Assembly: GCA_902610815.1 (NCBI GenBank)
Contig: CACLXG010000003.1
Coordinates: 85,705-149,704, forward strand
From: an uncultured Candidatus Actinomarina sp.
GTDB lineage: Bacteria > Actinomycetota > Acidimicrobiia > Actinomarinales > Actinomarinaceae
Length of the DNA stretch: 64,000 bases
Direction of reading: 5' to 3'
Position numbers and translations under genes: made by a program. The first letter of the stretch is position 1, and each line of letters starts with the position of its first letter. Below the pieces are notes generated by a model, which made no database searches, was not told where the DNA came from, and was given only the letters and a program-made list of their open reading frames with translations. This document shows positions 1-9,354 of the stretch, one piece after another.

Positions 1-2
1 AT

Positions 3-512
3 GATGACAAAGAATACATTATTAGGCACATAAAAAAATACTTTAATGTTGATAATGTTGAATACATATCATCTTGGTCAGGTATACGTGCTCTTATAGA
101 TAACAAACTAACATCGACAAAAAATGTTTCTAGGGGTCATTTTTTTAACAATGTTGATGAAAGATTTATTCAAATTTCAGGAGGTAAACTTACAGGATTT
201 AGACTTATAGCTAAAGAGAGTTTGGAAGTATTGTTTAGTGATAATTTTGAACTAACACCTCTGAGCTTTGTTGATGAGGTTCTAGATTTATCAAATAAAT
301 TTAATGAAAATGATTTAAAGAAATGCTTCGAACACTACTGTATTGTTAAACCAACAGACTACATGCTTAGAAGAACTCATTTAAGTTGGTTTAGTAATAG
401 TGGCGGCAAGAACGAATTTTCAAAAATATTAGAAAATTTTGACACAAATGGCATTGAAAATGATACTTTTGAGGAACTAATTGATGAGGGTCTTTTAAAT
501 AAAACTTACTAG
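3..512 (+). CDS. glpD: Glycerol-3-phosphate dehydrogenase (FAD), C-terminal fragment, 5' truncated by window edge
   Basis: Frame 3 is open from base 3: DDKEYIIRHIKKYF...SWSGIRALI...ISGGKLTGFRLIAKES, matching the GlpD C-terminal 'SGIRPL ... GGKLTTYR' motifs. The ORF-track start at 222 is an internal Met. Confidence 0.75.
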   Translation, partial: DDKEYIIRHIKKYFNVDNVEYISSWSGIRALIDNKLTSTKNVSRGHFFNNVDERFIQISGGKLTGFRLIAKESLEVLFSDNFELTPLSFVDEVLDLSNKFNENDLKKCFEHYCIVKPTDYMLRRTHLSWFSNSGGKNEFSKILENFDTNGIENDTFEELIDEGLLNKTY

Positions 513-772
513 TTATAGTTTGTAGTCATTAGAAAACCTGCACCAATCAACCCTAGTCCGCTCCACAAATACCATCTTGAAACAGATCCAGGTAGCAAAG
601 TTAAATAGTTAAGAACTATCAAAAGAACTCCAACAATCATCAGTGCTGACATAGTGACGACGTACCATCTTGGTGAAGGGCCTTTTCCAGAAGACATTTG
701 ATTAGAAATATTTTTTGACTGTGTAGGTTTGCTACTTCTTGTTCTTTTTTTTGATACTGGCATATTGTTCAA
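509..772 (-). CDS. crgA: Cell division protein CrgA-like small membrane protein
   Basis: 87 aa, basic N-terminus plus two TM helices, PSPRWYVVTMSALMIVGVLLIVLNYL...WYLWSGLGLIGAGFLMTTNY; actinobacterial CrgA signature; adjacent to pknB. Confidence 0.8.
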   Translation of the reverse strand: MNNMPVSKKRTRSSKPTQSKNISNQMSSGKGPSPRWYVVTMSALMIVGVLLIVLNYLTLLPGSVSRWYLWSGLGLIGAGFLMTTNYN

Positions 773-779
773 CTTAGTA

Positions 780-1628
780 TTAATCAGAATTTATTTCAAT
801 CACATTATTTTTATTAACTTTTATTAAATTGTCTTTTTTCATACTAGATAAAGCTTTCTTAAGTTTTATTTCGCTTGTGTTGAGCTCTTTTTTCAGTTCA
901 TAAAATGAAACTGGTTCCTCTGTTATTAAAAACTTGAGTATCTTACCACGTGTCTCTCTGTTGGATCCTTTGTATTTCTCTAATGATTTATTTTTAACTT
1001 TAAAATACTTACTGCAGGAACTTTCAACTGGGCACTCGGCACAATTTGGGCTAATACTTTTACACACCTGACTTCCAAAATCCATAAATGCTTGATTAAT
1101 GTCTCTAGATTTAACTCTACTTAAGAGTAAGTTAGAGTATTTTTTCAAGTAAGAGCCCACATCGTCGATACCGAAAAACCTACTAAGTATTCTTTTAACA
1201 TTTGTGTCTTCTGTAATAATTTGGTCACCATATGCAAATGACCTAATTGCACTATTTGTATACTTTCCAACACCAGGTAAACTTTCAAAATTTGGATATA
1301 AATTGTCAAAACCTATATTTGAAATAATTTTTGAAGCCTCGTGCAATCTTTTTGCTCTATTGTTATATCCCAGTCCTGACCACAACTTTAAAACCCTTTT
1401 ATAGGATGTTTTAGACATAATCTCAGGGGTTGGAAATGCTTTTACAAACACTTCATAGTATTCGTTTGCTCTGTTGAGCTGAGTCTGTTGAGAAATAGTT
1501 TCAAGTAGAAATATTTCCCATGGATTACTAGAACTTCGCCACGAAAACTCTCTCTTATTTGCTTTGTACCACTTATAAAGTTCTTTTTTTAGTTTTTTAG
1601 TTTTAACTTCCAAAGCTAAGCTCAACAA
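780..1628 (-). CDS. mutY: A/G-specific adenine DNA glycosylase MutY
   Basis: HhH-GPD family: LETISQQTQLNRA, LPGVGKYTNSAI, FeS loop CKSISPNCAECPVESSC (C-x6-C-x2-C-x5-C), C-terminal winged-helix-like tail. Confidence 0.85.
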   Translation of the reverse strand: MLSLALEVKTKKLKKELYKWYKANKREFSWRSSSNPWEIFLLETISQQTQLNRANEYYEVFVKAFPTPEIMSKTSYKRVLKLWSGLGYNNRAKRLHEASKIISNIGFDNLYPNFESLPGVGKYTNSAIRSFAYGDQIITEDTNVKRILSRFFGIDDVGSYLKKYSNLLLSRVKSRDINQAFMDFGSQVCKSISPNCAECPVESSCSKYFKVKNKSLEKYKGSNRETRGKILKFLITEEPVSFYELKKELNTSEIKLKKALSSMKKDNLIKVNKNNVIEINSD

Positions 1629-3372
1629 AACCTTCTGGATCTAAAAACTCACCTTCTTTAGGGACCTGGTCGCTAACAGTGCCACCAGTATCTCCAGTTG
1701 CCGAAGGCAATAGACCAACTTCTTGCAATACAGTAGATGCCTCTTGATAATTTAAACCAATTAAACTTGGAACTTCTATTTTTAGACCAAGCGAAACAAT
1801 GACTTGAATAATTTGAGTTGGAGGAACAATTTCTCCTACGCTAGGAATAGTATGTGAGACTAATCCTACATCTACATTCTCAGAATATTCTTCGATAATT
1901 TCATATTCAAAACCTAGAGTTTCTAAAATTTGAATCGCATCTTCAGGAGACTTTCTAGATAGATCACTAATTTTTATAAGGCTCGGACCGGCTGAAATTA
2001 CGAAATCAACTTTTGAGTTTGGACTCATTTTTGTTCCAGCAACTGGATTTTGTGAAATTACAAACCCTCGTGGAATGTTGTCGTCATTTACTTCAATTTT
2101 TTGACCAACAGTAAAGCCACTTTCTTCTATGACATATATTGCTCTCTCTATTTCTAAATCTAATATGTAAGGAATTGGAAACGCCTCAGGACCGACGGAA
2201 ACAATGATTGTAACGAGAGAGTTAGGGTTTGCAACAGTGTTTGCTGTAGGTTGTGTACTTATTACAGAACCTGCTGGTACGGTTGGGCTTGCCGCATTCT
2301 CTATTCCTACTTTAAATCCTAAGTTTTGAAGGTCAGAAAGAGCTTGAGCTTGCTCACTTCCAGTTAGATCAGGAATCTCTAAGAGAGTGGGTGCACCACC
2401 GTCTACGGGCAATCCATCAAAAACTTGAGTTAAAGTCCAAATTGTACCAAAAACAACACCAACTGAAATTAGTAATGCTGGAAGAGTAAATCTTAGTTTT
2501 ATTTTTGGATTTGTGAGGTCTACTAAGTTTTCTCTGGTTTGTTCAGACTGTAAGCTTTTTCTCTGTTGAAGAAAGGTCGCACGTAAGTCTTCTGCAGATT
2601 TAAATCTATCATAATTTGCTTTTTCAAGAAGTTTCATAACAGCATTTTCGACACCTTTTGGTAAATCACGTCGAAAATTTGAGAGCTTTTCAGGTTTTTC
2701 TGTTAAGTGTTTTGTAGCTGTAGATATTGGAGAATCTCCAGAAAAGGGAGGTGTTCCAGCTATAAGTTCATAGATAACTGTTCCAAGAGAGTACAGATCG
2801 GATTCTATTGAAACTGGCTTGCCCTGGGCTTGTTCAGGCGATATATAACTTGCTGTTCCAAGTATTGAGCCAGTTTTTGTAATATCACTCTCTTCATTTT
2901 GCAAAGAAACAATACCAAAATCAGTTACTTTAACCTTTCCATCGGGAGTAATCATAATATTTCCAGGTTTAATATCTCTATGAACTAAACCTTTTTGATG
3001 AGCTGCATGTAGGCCATTTGAAACTTGAGCTCCAATAAATAATATATCACTTAAGCTAATTGTTTTATTTTTTGAAATAATAGATGTGAGAGTGCTACCT
3101 TCTATATATTCCATCACAAAAAAGGGTTCTTCTTCAATCCCCCAATCAAAAATTTGAACAATATTGGGGTGATTCAAATTGGCAGCAGTTTTTGCCTCTC
3201 TCTTAAATCTTTCAACAAAAGCTTCTTGGTTAACATAATTAGGTTTAAGTGTTTTAATAGCAACAAATCTTTCTAGTTGGGTGTCTTTAGCCTTATATAC
3301 AAAAGCCATTCCACCTTCTCCAAGAACTTCTAGTATCTTGTATCTATCTTTAACAACTTGACCAATTTTCAT
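1603..3372 (-). CDS. pknB: Serine/threonine protein kinase PknB-type with four PASTA repeats
   Basis: GEGGMAFVYKA, HRDIKPGNIM, DFGIVSL kinase motifs; TM; four C-terminal PASTA-like repeats. Confidence 0.9.
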   Translation of the reverse strand: MKIGQVVKDRYKILEVLGEGGMAFVYKAKDTQLERFVAIKTLKPNYVNQEAFVERFKREAKTAANLNHPNIVQIFDWGIEEEPFFVMEYIEGSTLTSIISKNKTISLSDILFIGAQVSNGLHAAHQKGLVHRDIKPGNIMITPDGKVKVTDFGIVSLQNEESDITKTGSILGTASYISPEQAQGKPVSIESDLYSLGTVIYELIAGTPPFSGDSPISTATKHLTEKPEKLSNFRRDLPKGVENAVMKLLEKANYDRFKSAEDLRATFLQQRKSLQSEQTRENLVDLTNPKIKLRFTLPALLISVGVVFGTIWTLTQVFDGLPVDGGAPTLLEIPDLTGSEQAQALSDLQNLGFKVGIENAASPTVPAGSVISTQPTANTVANPNSLVTIIVSVGPEAFPIPYILDLEIERAIYVIEESGFTVGQKIEVNDDNIPRGFVISQNPVAGTKMSPNSKVDFVISAGPSLIKISDLSRKSPEDAIQILETLGFEYEIIEEYSENVDVGLVSHTIPSVGEIVPPTQIIQVIVSLGLKIEVPSLIGLNYQEASTVLQEVGLLPSATGDTGGTVSDQVPKEGEFLDPEGFVELSFGS

Positions 3373-3374
3373 AA

Positions 3375-4028
3375 TTAAATCACATTAATAATAATCGCTG
3401 TAACATTGTCTTTAGGTTCTTGTATTAAAACTTCGCTGACTAGAGTATCTGCACTAATCCCCTCTTGTAATTTTTTCTTTAAATACTCATCACCAACTTC
3501 GTTATAAAGACCATCTGTACAAAGAAGAACAACATCCCCACTAGAAAGTTTTATATCTTTTTTTTGTATGTTTAGATTTTTCTTAGTACCTAAAGCTTGT
3601 ATTAAGACGTTTTGATATCCTGGGACATTTTCATCTTCTGTTAATTTTATTAAATTCCTTTTGGATAACACATAGCACCTTGAGTCACCCACATGAGCAA
3701 CATGCATTACACCTGACGCATCAATCTTCACTGCAGTCATAGTTGTTCCCATTCCTTCAGAATCAGCATTGTTGGACTGATACTCAAAAATTTTATTATT
3801 TGCTAATTTTATGTAATCTTCTATATTTTCTAATTCATCACTCATTACAGTGGATGCAATAGAACTTGCAACCTCTCCTTTTTTATGCCCACCCATTCCA
3901 TCAAAAACTCCTGCTCTAAAAGGAAGAGACATATTTCCTGAAATCAAAGGGAAGTGAGAATCTTCATTTTTCTCTCTCTTTGGGCCACATTCAGACTTAA
4001 TTGACCAAACTATTTTTAATTCATTCAT
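3375..4028 (-). CDS. PP2C-family serine/threonine phosphatase (PstP-like)
   Basis: GVFDGMGGHKKGEVAS, HVGDSRCYVL, LLCTDGLYNEV, DNVTAIIINV; adjacent to pknB. Confidence 0.9.
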   Translation of the reverse strand: MNELKIVWSIKSECGPKREKNEDSHFPLISGNMSLPFRAGVFDGMGGHKKGEVASSIASTVMSDELENIEDYIKLANNKIFEYQSNNADSEGMGTTMTAVKIDASGVMHVAHVGDSRCYVLSKRNLIKLTEDENVPGYQNVLIQALGTKKNLNIQKKDIKLSSGDVVLLCTDGLYNEVGDEYLKKKLQEGISADTLVSEVLIQEPKDNVTAIIINVI

Positions 4029-4132
4029 CCATACATAATCTTAGTTGTGAAATGTATTTGTTTTCTTAGACTTAATAAAGAACTAGAATATTACAAAATG
4101 CATTCCAAGCATACTTATGAAAAGGTTGAAAT

Positions 4133-5113
4133 ATGCAAAGAAATATAAGATATTTGATTTTCTCAATAGTAATTTCAATATTTTCTATCGGAATCTTTCA
4201 GTACTATCAGAATTTTAATGAGTCAAGAATATTTAATACATTCCTAGAAAATGCGGGAGTTGTTTCAACTTTGCATGTAGACAGCTCTGAACAATTTAAA
4301 ACTTTACTTGATTTTTCTGAAGTTAGCAGAGAAGAATTTGAGTCAACGTTAAATAATGTAATTTCAAATGCAAGAGAAGCATATGAGATATTAAATAATA
4401 CAGATTCTTCCCTAACTTTAAAAGAGAAAGAACTTTTATCCTTAGCAAATTTATACTGGCTTCAAGGATTAGAACTTTTTGAAGTCTCTATTCTAACATT
4501 GATTGATAATCCAGATTCTGCCAAAGTTCAGGAGTCTATTGCTCAAAGTATCTCTGATTTATCAATTGGTGACAGATCTTACGAAGAATTTCTTTTTTTA
4601 ATAAAGACAAATTCTGAAGCAGCAGGAACTTTTTTGCCAGTTCTATATGAAATAGAATATGTAGGCCTTGAAGATAATTCATTTAAATTTGCGGACTTGC
4701 TTGTTGAAAAAGCTAAATCTAGCACAGGCGGATTGTTTTTACGAAGAAATTTGTCTATCTCAGGGGCTGAGTTTGAACCCACTCCAATTGCAGTAACAGA
4801 GGATGATTATTTTGTACTATTAAATGAAAAAATAGAACTTCAAGTTGTTCTTACAAATGAAGGAAATGTTGATTCTTATGACGTTGTTATTTTAATTTTA
4901 GTAACTGATGAATACGGAGAAACTATTCATGAGCAGCAATCCAAAATTGACTCCATAGGTCCTCAAGAAAGCAGAATTTTCTATAGTGATGCAATTAATA
5001 TAGAAGCAGGTGTATTACATGAGTGGTTTATTAAATTAGAAGAAGTAGAAAAAGAGGAAAACCTAAATGATAACTTATATAGTATTTTTGGTTTTATTCC
5101 CCCAGAAGGATAA
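4133..5113 (+). CDS. Membrane-anchored protein with C-terminal CARDB-like Ig-fold domain, unknown function
   Basis: N-terminal TM (YLIFSIVISIFSIGIFQYY), helical middle, C-terminal 'VVLTNEGNVDSYDVVILILVTDEYGETI...IDSIGPQESRIF' resembling CARDB. Confidence 0.55.
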   Translation: MQRNIRYLIFSIVISIFSIGIFQYYQNFNESRIFNTFLENAGVVSTLHVDSSEQFKTLLDFSEVSREEFESTLNNVISNAREAYEILNNTDSSLTLKEKELLSLANLYWLQGLELFEVSILTLIDNPDSAKVQESIAQSISDLSIGDRSYEEFLFLIKTNSEAAGTFLPVLYEIEYVGLEDNSFKFADLLVEKAKSSTGGLFLRRNLSISGAEFEPTPIAVTEDDYFVLLNEKIELQVVLTNEGNVDSYDVVILILVTDEYGETIHEQQSKIDSIGPQESRIFYSDAINIEAGVLHEWFIKLEEVEKEENLNDNLYSIFGFIPPEG

Positions 5114-5116
5114 CCT

Positions 5117-6367
5117 ATGCTAGACCCTACAATATTGAAAGATAATTTAGAAGTTTTAGAATCAAATATTTCAAGAAGAAATTTAAAAATAGATGTTAAC
5201 AACTTAATTTCTTTAAATGAAGAAAGAAAATCTTTACGATTTGATGCAGAACAAAAACGTTCTCAACAAAAGGAATTAGGTAAGCAAATTGCAAATGCCG
5301 ATGAAAGTGAAAAAGAAGGATTGTTAAACAAAGCTTCAGAATTGAGTAACGAGGTCAAGTTGTTGTTTGAACAAGTTGATAAAAAAGATGAAGAATTCCT
5401 AAACTTGTGGGTAAAGATTCCTAATTTAATTTCTGAAACTTCACCAGATGGAAAATCTGACAAGGATAATTCAGAAATTAAAAAAGTTGGAAATATTAAA
5501 GATATACCTAATCCAAAAGATCACTTAGAAATTGCTTCTAAATTAAATTTGATAGATGTTGAAAAAGCTTCAGAAGTTTCAGGTTCAAGGTTTGCATATC
5601 TATTTGGAGATTTAGTAAAAATTGAGTTTAATTTAGTCTCTTGGGCCTTAAATAAATTATCAGAAAAAGGATTTACTCCGACAGTCCCACCAGTTTTGGT
5701 GAGAGAAAATGCTTTGTATGGTACTGGTTTTTTCCCAGATGATGCAGAGCAGGTTTATGAAATTCCAAATGATGATTTGTTTCTTGTGGGTACTTCTGAA
5801 GTTCCCCTTGCTGCACTGCATGCAAATGAAATTATCAACATGGAAGAATTGCCTCTAAGGTACGCAGGGTTTTCAACATGTTTTAGAAGAGAAGCCGGTA
5901 CTTATGGAAAAGACACTACAGGAATATTTAGAGTTCATCAATTTGATAAAGTTGAGATGTTTTCATTCTGTAATCCTGAAAAATCTGAAGAGGAACACGA
6001 ATTTATTCTGTCAGTAGAAGAAGAACTTTTACAGTCTTTGGAGATACCATACAGGGTTGTAGATGTTTGTGCAGGAGACCTGGGTGCTTCTGCTGCTAAA
6101 AAATACGACATCGAAGCATGGATACCAAGTCAAAATACATATAGAGAGGTTACTTCATGCTCTAACACAACAAGCTTTCAAGCAAGAAGGCTGAATATAA
6201 GAGCAAAGTCAGAAGGAGAAACTAATGTACTACATACTTTAAATGGAACAGCCATTGCAGTGGGAAGAATTTTAATTGCCTTAATTGAAAACAACCAAAC
6301 TGAAGATGGTAAGGTCGAGTTTTCTGATAAATGTGCTGAAATTATAGGTGTTAAAAACCTAGGCTAA
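5117..6367 (+). CDS. serS: Seryl-tRNA synthetase
   Basis: Class II aaRS motifs: TGFFPDDAEQVYEI, FRREAGTYGKDTTGIFRVHQFDKVEMF, LNGTAIAVGR. Confidence 0.95.
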   Translation: MLDPTILKDNLEVLESNISRRNLKIDVNNLISLNEERKSLRFDAEQKRSQQKELGKQIANADESEKEGLLNKASELSNEVKLLFEQVDKKDEEFLNLWVKIPNLISETSPDGKSDKDNSEIKKVGNIKDIPNPKDHLEIASKLNLIDVEKASEVSGSRFAYLFGDLVKIEFNLVSWALNKLSEKGFTPTVPPVLVRENALYGTGFFPDDAEQVYEIPNDDLFLVGTSEVPLAALHANEIINMEELPLRYAGFSTCFRREAGTYGKDTTGIFRVHQFDKVEMFSFCNPEKSEEEHEFILSVEEELLQSLEIPYRVVDVCAGDLGASAAKKYDIEAWIPSQNTYREVTSCSNTTSFQARRLNIRAKSEGETNVLHTLNGTAIAVGRILIALIENNQTEDGKVEFSDKCAEIIGVKNLG

Positions 6368-6943
6368 TAAGAGGCTTCCAACCATACTTAAACCTAAAAT
6401 GATATATACAGCTCTTTCCCATGATATAAAAATACCTCTAAAATAAAATCCTGAAGATGAATTTTTTATCAACCAACCTTGTAGACTTTCTCCTAAAATT
6501 AACCAAATCCCAACACAAAAAGGAAGAACAGTAAAATAAATAAGTGCACCTTCGATACTCGTTAATTTAAACGCTGTTAGACCTGATACAGCCATAACAA
6601 TTCCTTTTGGGTTTATCCATTGAAACAAGCACCCTTGTATAAAAGTTAGAGGCTTTTTTAATCCAGAATTATCTTCAACAGAAGTTTTTGTAATTGAAAT
6701 TTTGTAAGCTATGTAAATTATTACGATATATCCAACATATTGTATATATTGAAATACTTCATTAGGAATGAAAGATAACAAAAATCCACCAATTAAGAAT
6801 AAAAATGTAAATCCAAACCAAATGCCTAAAAAGTGAGGAATAGATTTTTTGCGACCAAACTTTATTCCAGATGCCATAAGCATAGAGTTGTTTGGGCCCG
6901 GTGTAATCGCAGTTACAAACGCAAAAATGAAAAACTCAAACAT
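6359..6943 (-). CDS. LysE/RhtB family transporter
   Basis: ITPGPNNSMLMASGIKFGRKKSIPHFLGIWFGF signature. Confidence 0.85.
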   Translation of the reverse strand: MFEFFIFAFVTAITPGPNNSMLMASGIKFGRKKSIPHFLGIWFGFTFLFLIGGFLLSFIPNEVFQYIQYVGYIVIIYIAYKISITKTSVEDNSGLKKPLTFIQGCLFQWINPKGIVMAVSGLTAFKLTSIEGALIYFTVLPFCVGIWLILGESLQGWLIKNSSSGFYFRGIFISWERAVYIILGLSMVGSLLLA

Positions 6944-6983
6944 TTGGCTATATTAACACCAACACTTGAGATAATTAAATAAG

Positions 6984-7442
6984 ATGAAATATATATCAGA
7001 TGAAGACAAGATGAGAGTAGCTCTTGATGAAGCAAGAAAAGCTCACAATATTGATGAAGTTCCTGTGGGTGCAGCAATATTTGATAAAGACGATAACTTA
7101 ATCTGTGCAAATCATAATAGAAGAGAATTAGATCAAAACCCAGTCTCTCATGCGGAGATACTAGTTTTAGAAGAAGCTTCACAAATCTTGGGTACTTGGA
7201 GACTTGAAGACACAACAATAGCAGTAACTTTAGAACCAGACGCTATGTGTGCAGGTGCAATTCTAAACGCCAGAATTAGCAAACTTATTTATGCTGCACC
7301 AAACCTCAAAGCAGGTGCAGCATATTCATTATATAACATTCCACAAGACCCTCGACTTAACCATCATGTCGAGATAAAAGATAATATTCTTTCTCATGAA
7401 TCTGAAGCTATATTATCCTCTTTCTTTGACAGTAAGAGATAA
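6984..7442 (+). CDS. tadA: tRNA-specific adenosine deaminase TadA (variant zinc-ligand motif)
   Basis: VPVGAAIFDKDDNLICANHNRRE, HAEILVLEEAS, LEPDAMCAGAILNARI, LNHHVEI; the canonical PCxxC reads P-D-A-M-C. Confidence 0.85.
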   Translation: MKYISDEDKMRVALDEARKAHNIDEVPVGAAIFDKDDNLICANHNRRELDQNPVSHAEILVLEEASQILGTWRLEDTTIAVTLEPDAMCAGAILNARISKLIYAAPNLKAGAAYSLYNIPQDPRLNHHVEIKDNILSHESEAILSSFFDSKR

Positions 7443-7468
7443 CTAAAATAGAATCTCAGGTTTTTTTC

Positions 7469-7557
7469 GGAGGGATCGCATAGTCTGGCCTAGTGCGCAC
7501 GCTTGGAAAGCGTGTAAGGGTTTATCCCCTTCGAGGGTTCGAATCCCTCTCCCTCCG
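7469..7557 (+). tRNA. tRNA-Ser (GGA)
   Basis: Acceptor GGAGGGA/TCCCTCC+G, anticodon stem-loop CACGC-TTGGAAA-GCGTG, long variable arm, T-loop GGTTCGAATCC; no encoded CCA. Confidence 0.93.
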
Positions 7558-7577
7558 CAAAAAGAAAGAAACCATCT

Positions 7578-7663
7578 GGAGGGATGGCCGAGCGGACGAA
7601 GGCGATAGTCTTGAAAACTATTGTATGTATTCCATACCGTGGGTTCGAATCCCACTCCCTCCG
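7578..7663 (+). tRNA. tRNA-Ser (TGA)
   Basis: Acceptor GGAGGGA/TCCCTCC+G, anticodon stem-loop ATAGT-CTTGAAA-ACTAT, long variable arm, T-loop GGTTCGAATCC. Confidence 0.93.
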
Positions 7664-7670
7664 CTGACTT

Positions 7671-7757
7671 GGAGAGGTGACTGAGTGGCCTAAAGTGCTC
7701 GCCTGCTAAGCGAGTGGGGAAGAAATTCCCTCGAGGGTTCGAATCCCTCCCTCTCCG
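7671..7757 (+). tRNA. tRNA-Ser (GCT)
   Basis: Acceptor GGAGAGG/CCTCTCC+G, anticodon stem-loop CTCGC-CTGCTAA-GCGAG, long variable arm. Confidence 0.93.
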
Positions 7758-7761
7758 CAAA

Positions 7762-7835
7762 GCGCCCGTAGCTTAACTGGATAGAGCATCTGATTACGGA
7801 TCAGAAGGTTGGGGGTTCGACTCCCTCCGGGCGTG
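7762..7835 (+). tRNA. tRNA-Arg (ACG)
   Basis: Acceptor GCGCCCG/CGGGCGT+G, anticodon stem-loop TCTGA-TTACGGA-TCAGA, T-arm GGGGGTTCGACTCCC. Confidence 0.93.
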
Positions 7836-7852
7836 CTCTAATTATTATTAAA

Positions 7853-8515
7853 TTAATAGTTCCAGAGTGGCTCTTCTAAATTCCAATTAGTTTTATTGCC
7901 CCAAGTATTTAAATACGTAACTTCATCTACTGGAGTTCTTTTAGCAACACCCCATTTGCCTAGTGGATAACCCGCAGTTACAACAGCATCTATCTTCCAG
8001 CCCTTGTCGCTTGGAATATTTAAGATTTCAAAAGCTTTTTCTGGTTTAAACATTCCCAGTACGGTTGTCAAGCAAGTGCCTACACCATGAGCTCTTCCTG
8101 CAAGCATTAAACTCCAAATTGCAGGGAATATAGAAGACCCAGTTGGGTCATTTCTTGATAACACTACAAACATTGCAGGCACTTTATGAAAATTTTCTGA
8201 AAGCCAGGCTGCAGATTTAGTGATTCTGATTACCTGCTCAGCCTTTTCATCATCAATAACATTTGAAGCTCCCAAATCTGAAGTTCCTCCATAAAACTCT
8301 TTAACATAAAAATCCCAGGCCGCTCTATATAAATCTCCCAATTGATTTCTAATCTCTTGATCAGTAACTAAAATAAATTTCCAACCTTGACGATTAGAAC
8401 CACTTGGTGCTCGAATACCAGCATCAACCATCTGTCTTAAAACATCTTCAGGAATTGGATTTTCACTAACTCTACGCATCGCCCTTGTTGTATATAAAGC
8501 TTCGAATACATCCAT
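7853..8515 (-). CDS. Nitroreductase-family flavoprotein
   Basis: FEALYTTRAMRRVSENPIPEDVLRQMVDAGIRAPSGSNRQGWKF; VTAGYPLGKWG. Confidence 0.85.
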   Translation of the reverse strand: MDVFEALYTTRAMRRVSENPIPEDVLRQMVDAGIRAPSGSNRQGWKFILVTDQEIRNQLGDLYRAAWDFYVKEFYGGTSDLGASNVIDDEKAEQVIRITKSAAWLSENFHKVPAMFVVLSRNDPTGSSIFPAIWSLMLAGRAHGVGTCLTTVLGMFKPEKAFEILNIPSDKGWKIDAVVTAGYPLGKWGVAKRTPVDEVTYLNTWGNKTNWNLEEPLWNY

Positions 8516-8541
8516 CAGACAATCTTACTAAGATTAATTAA

Positions 8542-9354
8542 ATGGATGATAAATTAATCAAAGAAATTAAAGGGAATGTTGCCTATGTTTGGATAAACAG
8601 GCCAGATAAAAAAAATGCTCTTGATTCTGATGTTTGGTTTGGTTTACCAAAGATTATTCAAGAAATAAATGATAAGGACGAAGCTAGCTGTATCGTAATA
8701 TCTGGTAAAGGAGACAGTTTTTCTGCCGGTATAGATATAACAATGTTCATGTCTGACATGAGCCTAAATGAAAACTTATCTACGACACCTCAAGACAGAC
8801 GAGAATTAATGGACCTTATTGAAAGTATGCAAGGTGCATTTACAACTATTGCTAAATCTAAAATACCAACGATTGCATTGGCTCATGGGTTTTGTATCGG
8901 TGGTGCGACAAGTCTAGTTTCAGCTTGTGATATTAGATTAGCAACTAAAGATGCGAAGTTTTCCATCGGCGAAACAAAACTGGGCCTAGTTGCTGATGTA
9001 GGTGTTATTCAGAGAATGCCAAATATTGTATCAAGTGGAGATATGAATGAGCTTGCACTTACAGGTCGGATATTTGACGGTCAACACGCTGAAAAAATTA
9101 GATTTGTCAGTAAAGCGTATGATAATTCAGATGATTTATTTGATGCGGGAGAAAAGCTTGCTAATGAAATTGCGTCCAACTCAACAAGAATTGTTCAGGC
9201 AACTAAACAAGCATTAGAAAAGAGTTCTAACTTAACGATCGATCAAGGTCTTGAATATGCAAAACTATGGAGTACGTCGTTTTTAGTTTCAGAAGACCTC
9301 AGAGAAGGCGTAATGGCGTTTCTTGAAAAAAGAGAACCTAAATTTAATGAATAG
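8542..9354 (+). CDS. Enoyl-CoA hydratase/isomerase (crotonase) family protein
   Basis: VAYVWINRPDKKNALDSD, SGKGDSFSAGIDI, KSKIPTIALAHGFCIGGATSLVSACDIRLAT. Confidence 0.88.
   Translation: MDDKLIKEIKGNVAYVWINRPDKKNALDSDVWFGLPKIIQEINDKDEASCIVISGKGDSFSAGIDITMFMSDMSLNENLSTTPQDRRELMDLIESMQGAFTTIAKSKIPTIALAHGFCIGGATSLVSACDIRLATKDAKFSIGETKLGLVADVGVIQRMPNIVSSGDMNELALTGRIFDGQHAEKIRFVSKAYDNSDDLFDAGEKLANEIASNSTRIVQATKQALEKSSNLTIDQGLEYAKLWSTSFLVSEDLREGVMAFLEKREPKFNE

Noticed and set aside
7443-7760. 105-aa minus-strand ORF (MRRGRDSNPRG...) and 63-aa plus ORF 7493..7684
   Set aside because: Both lie across the tRNA-Ser cluster; this is the classic spurious translation of tRNA genes.
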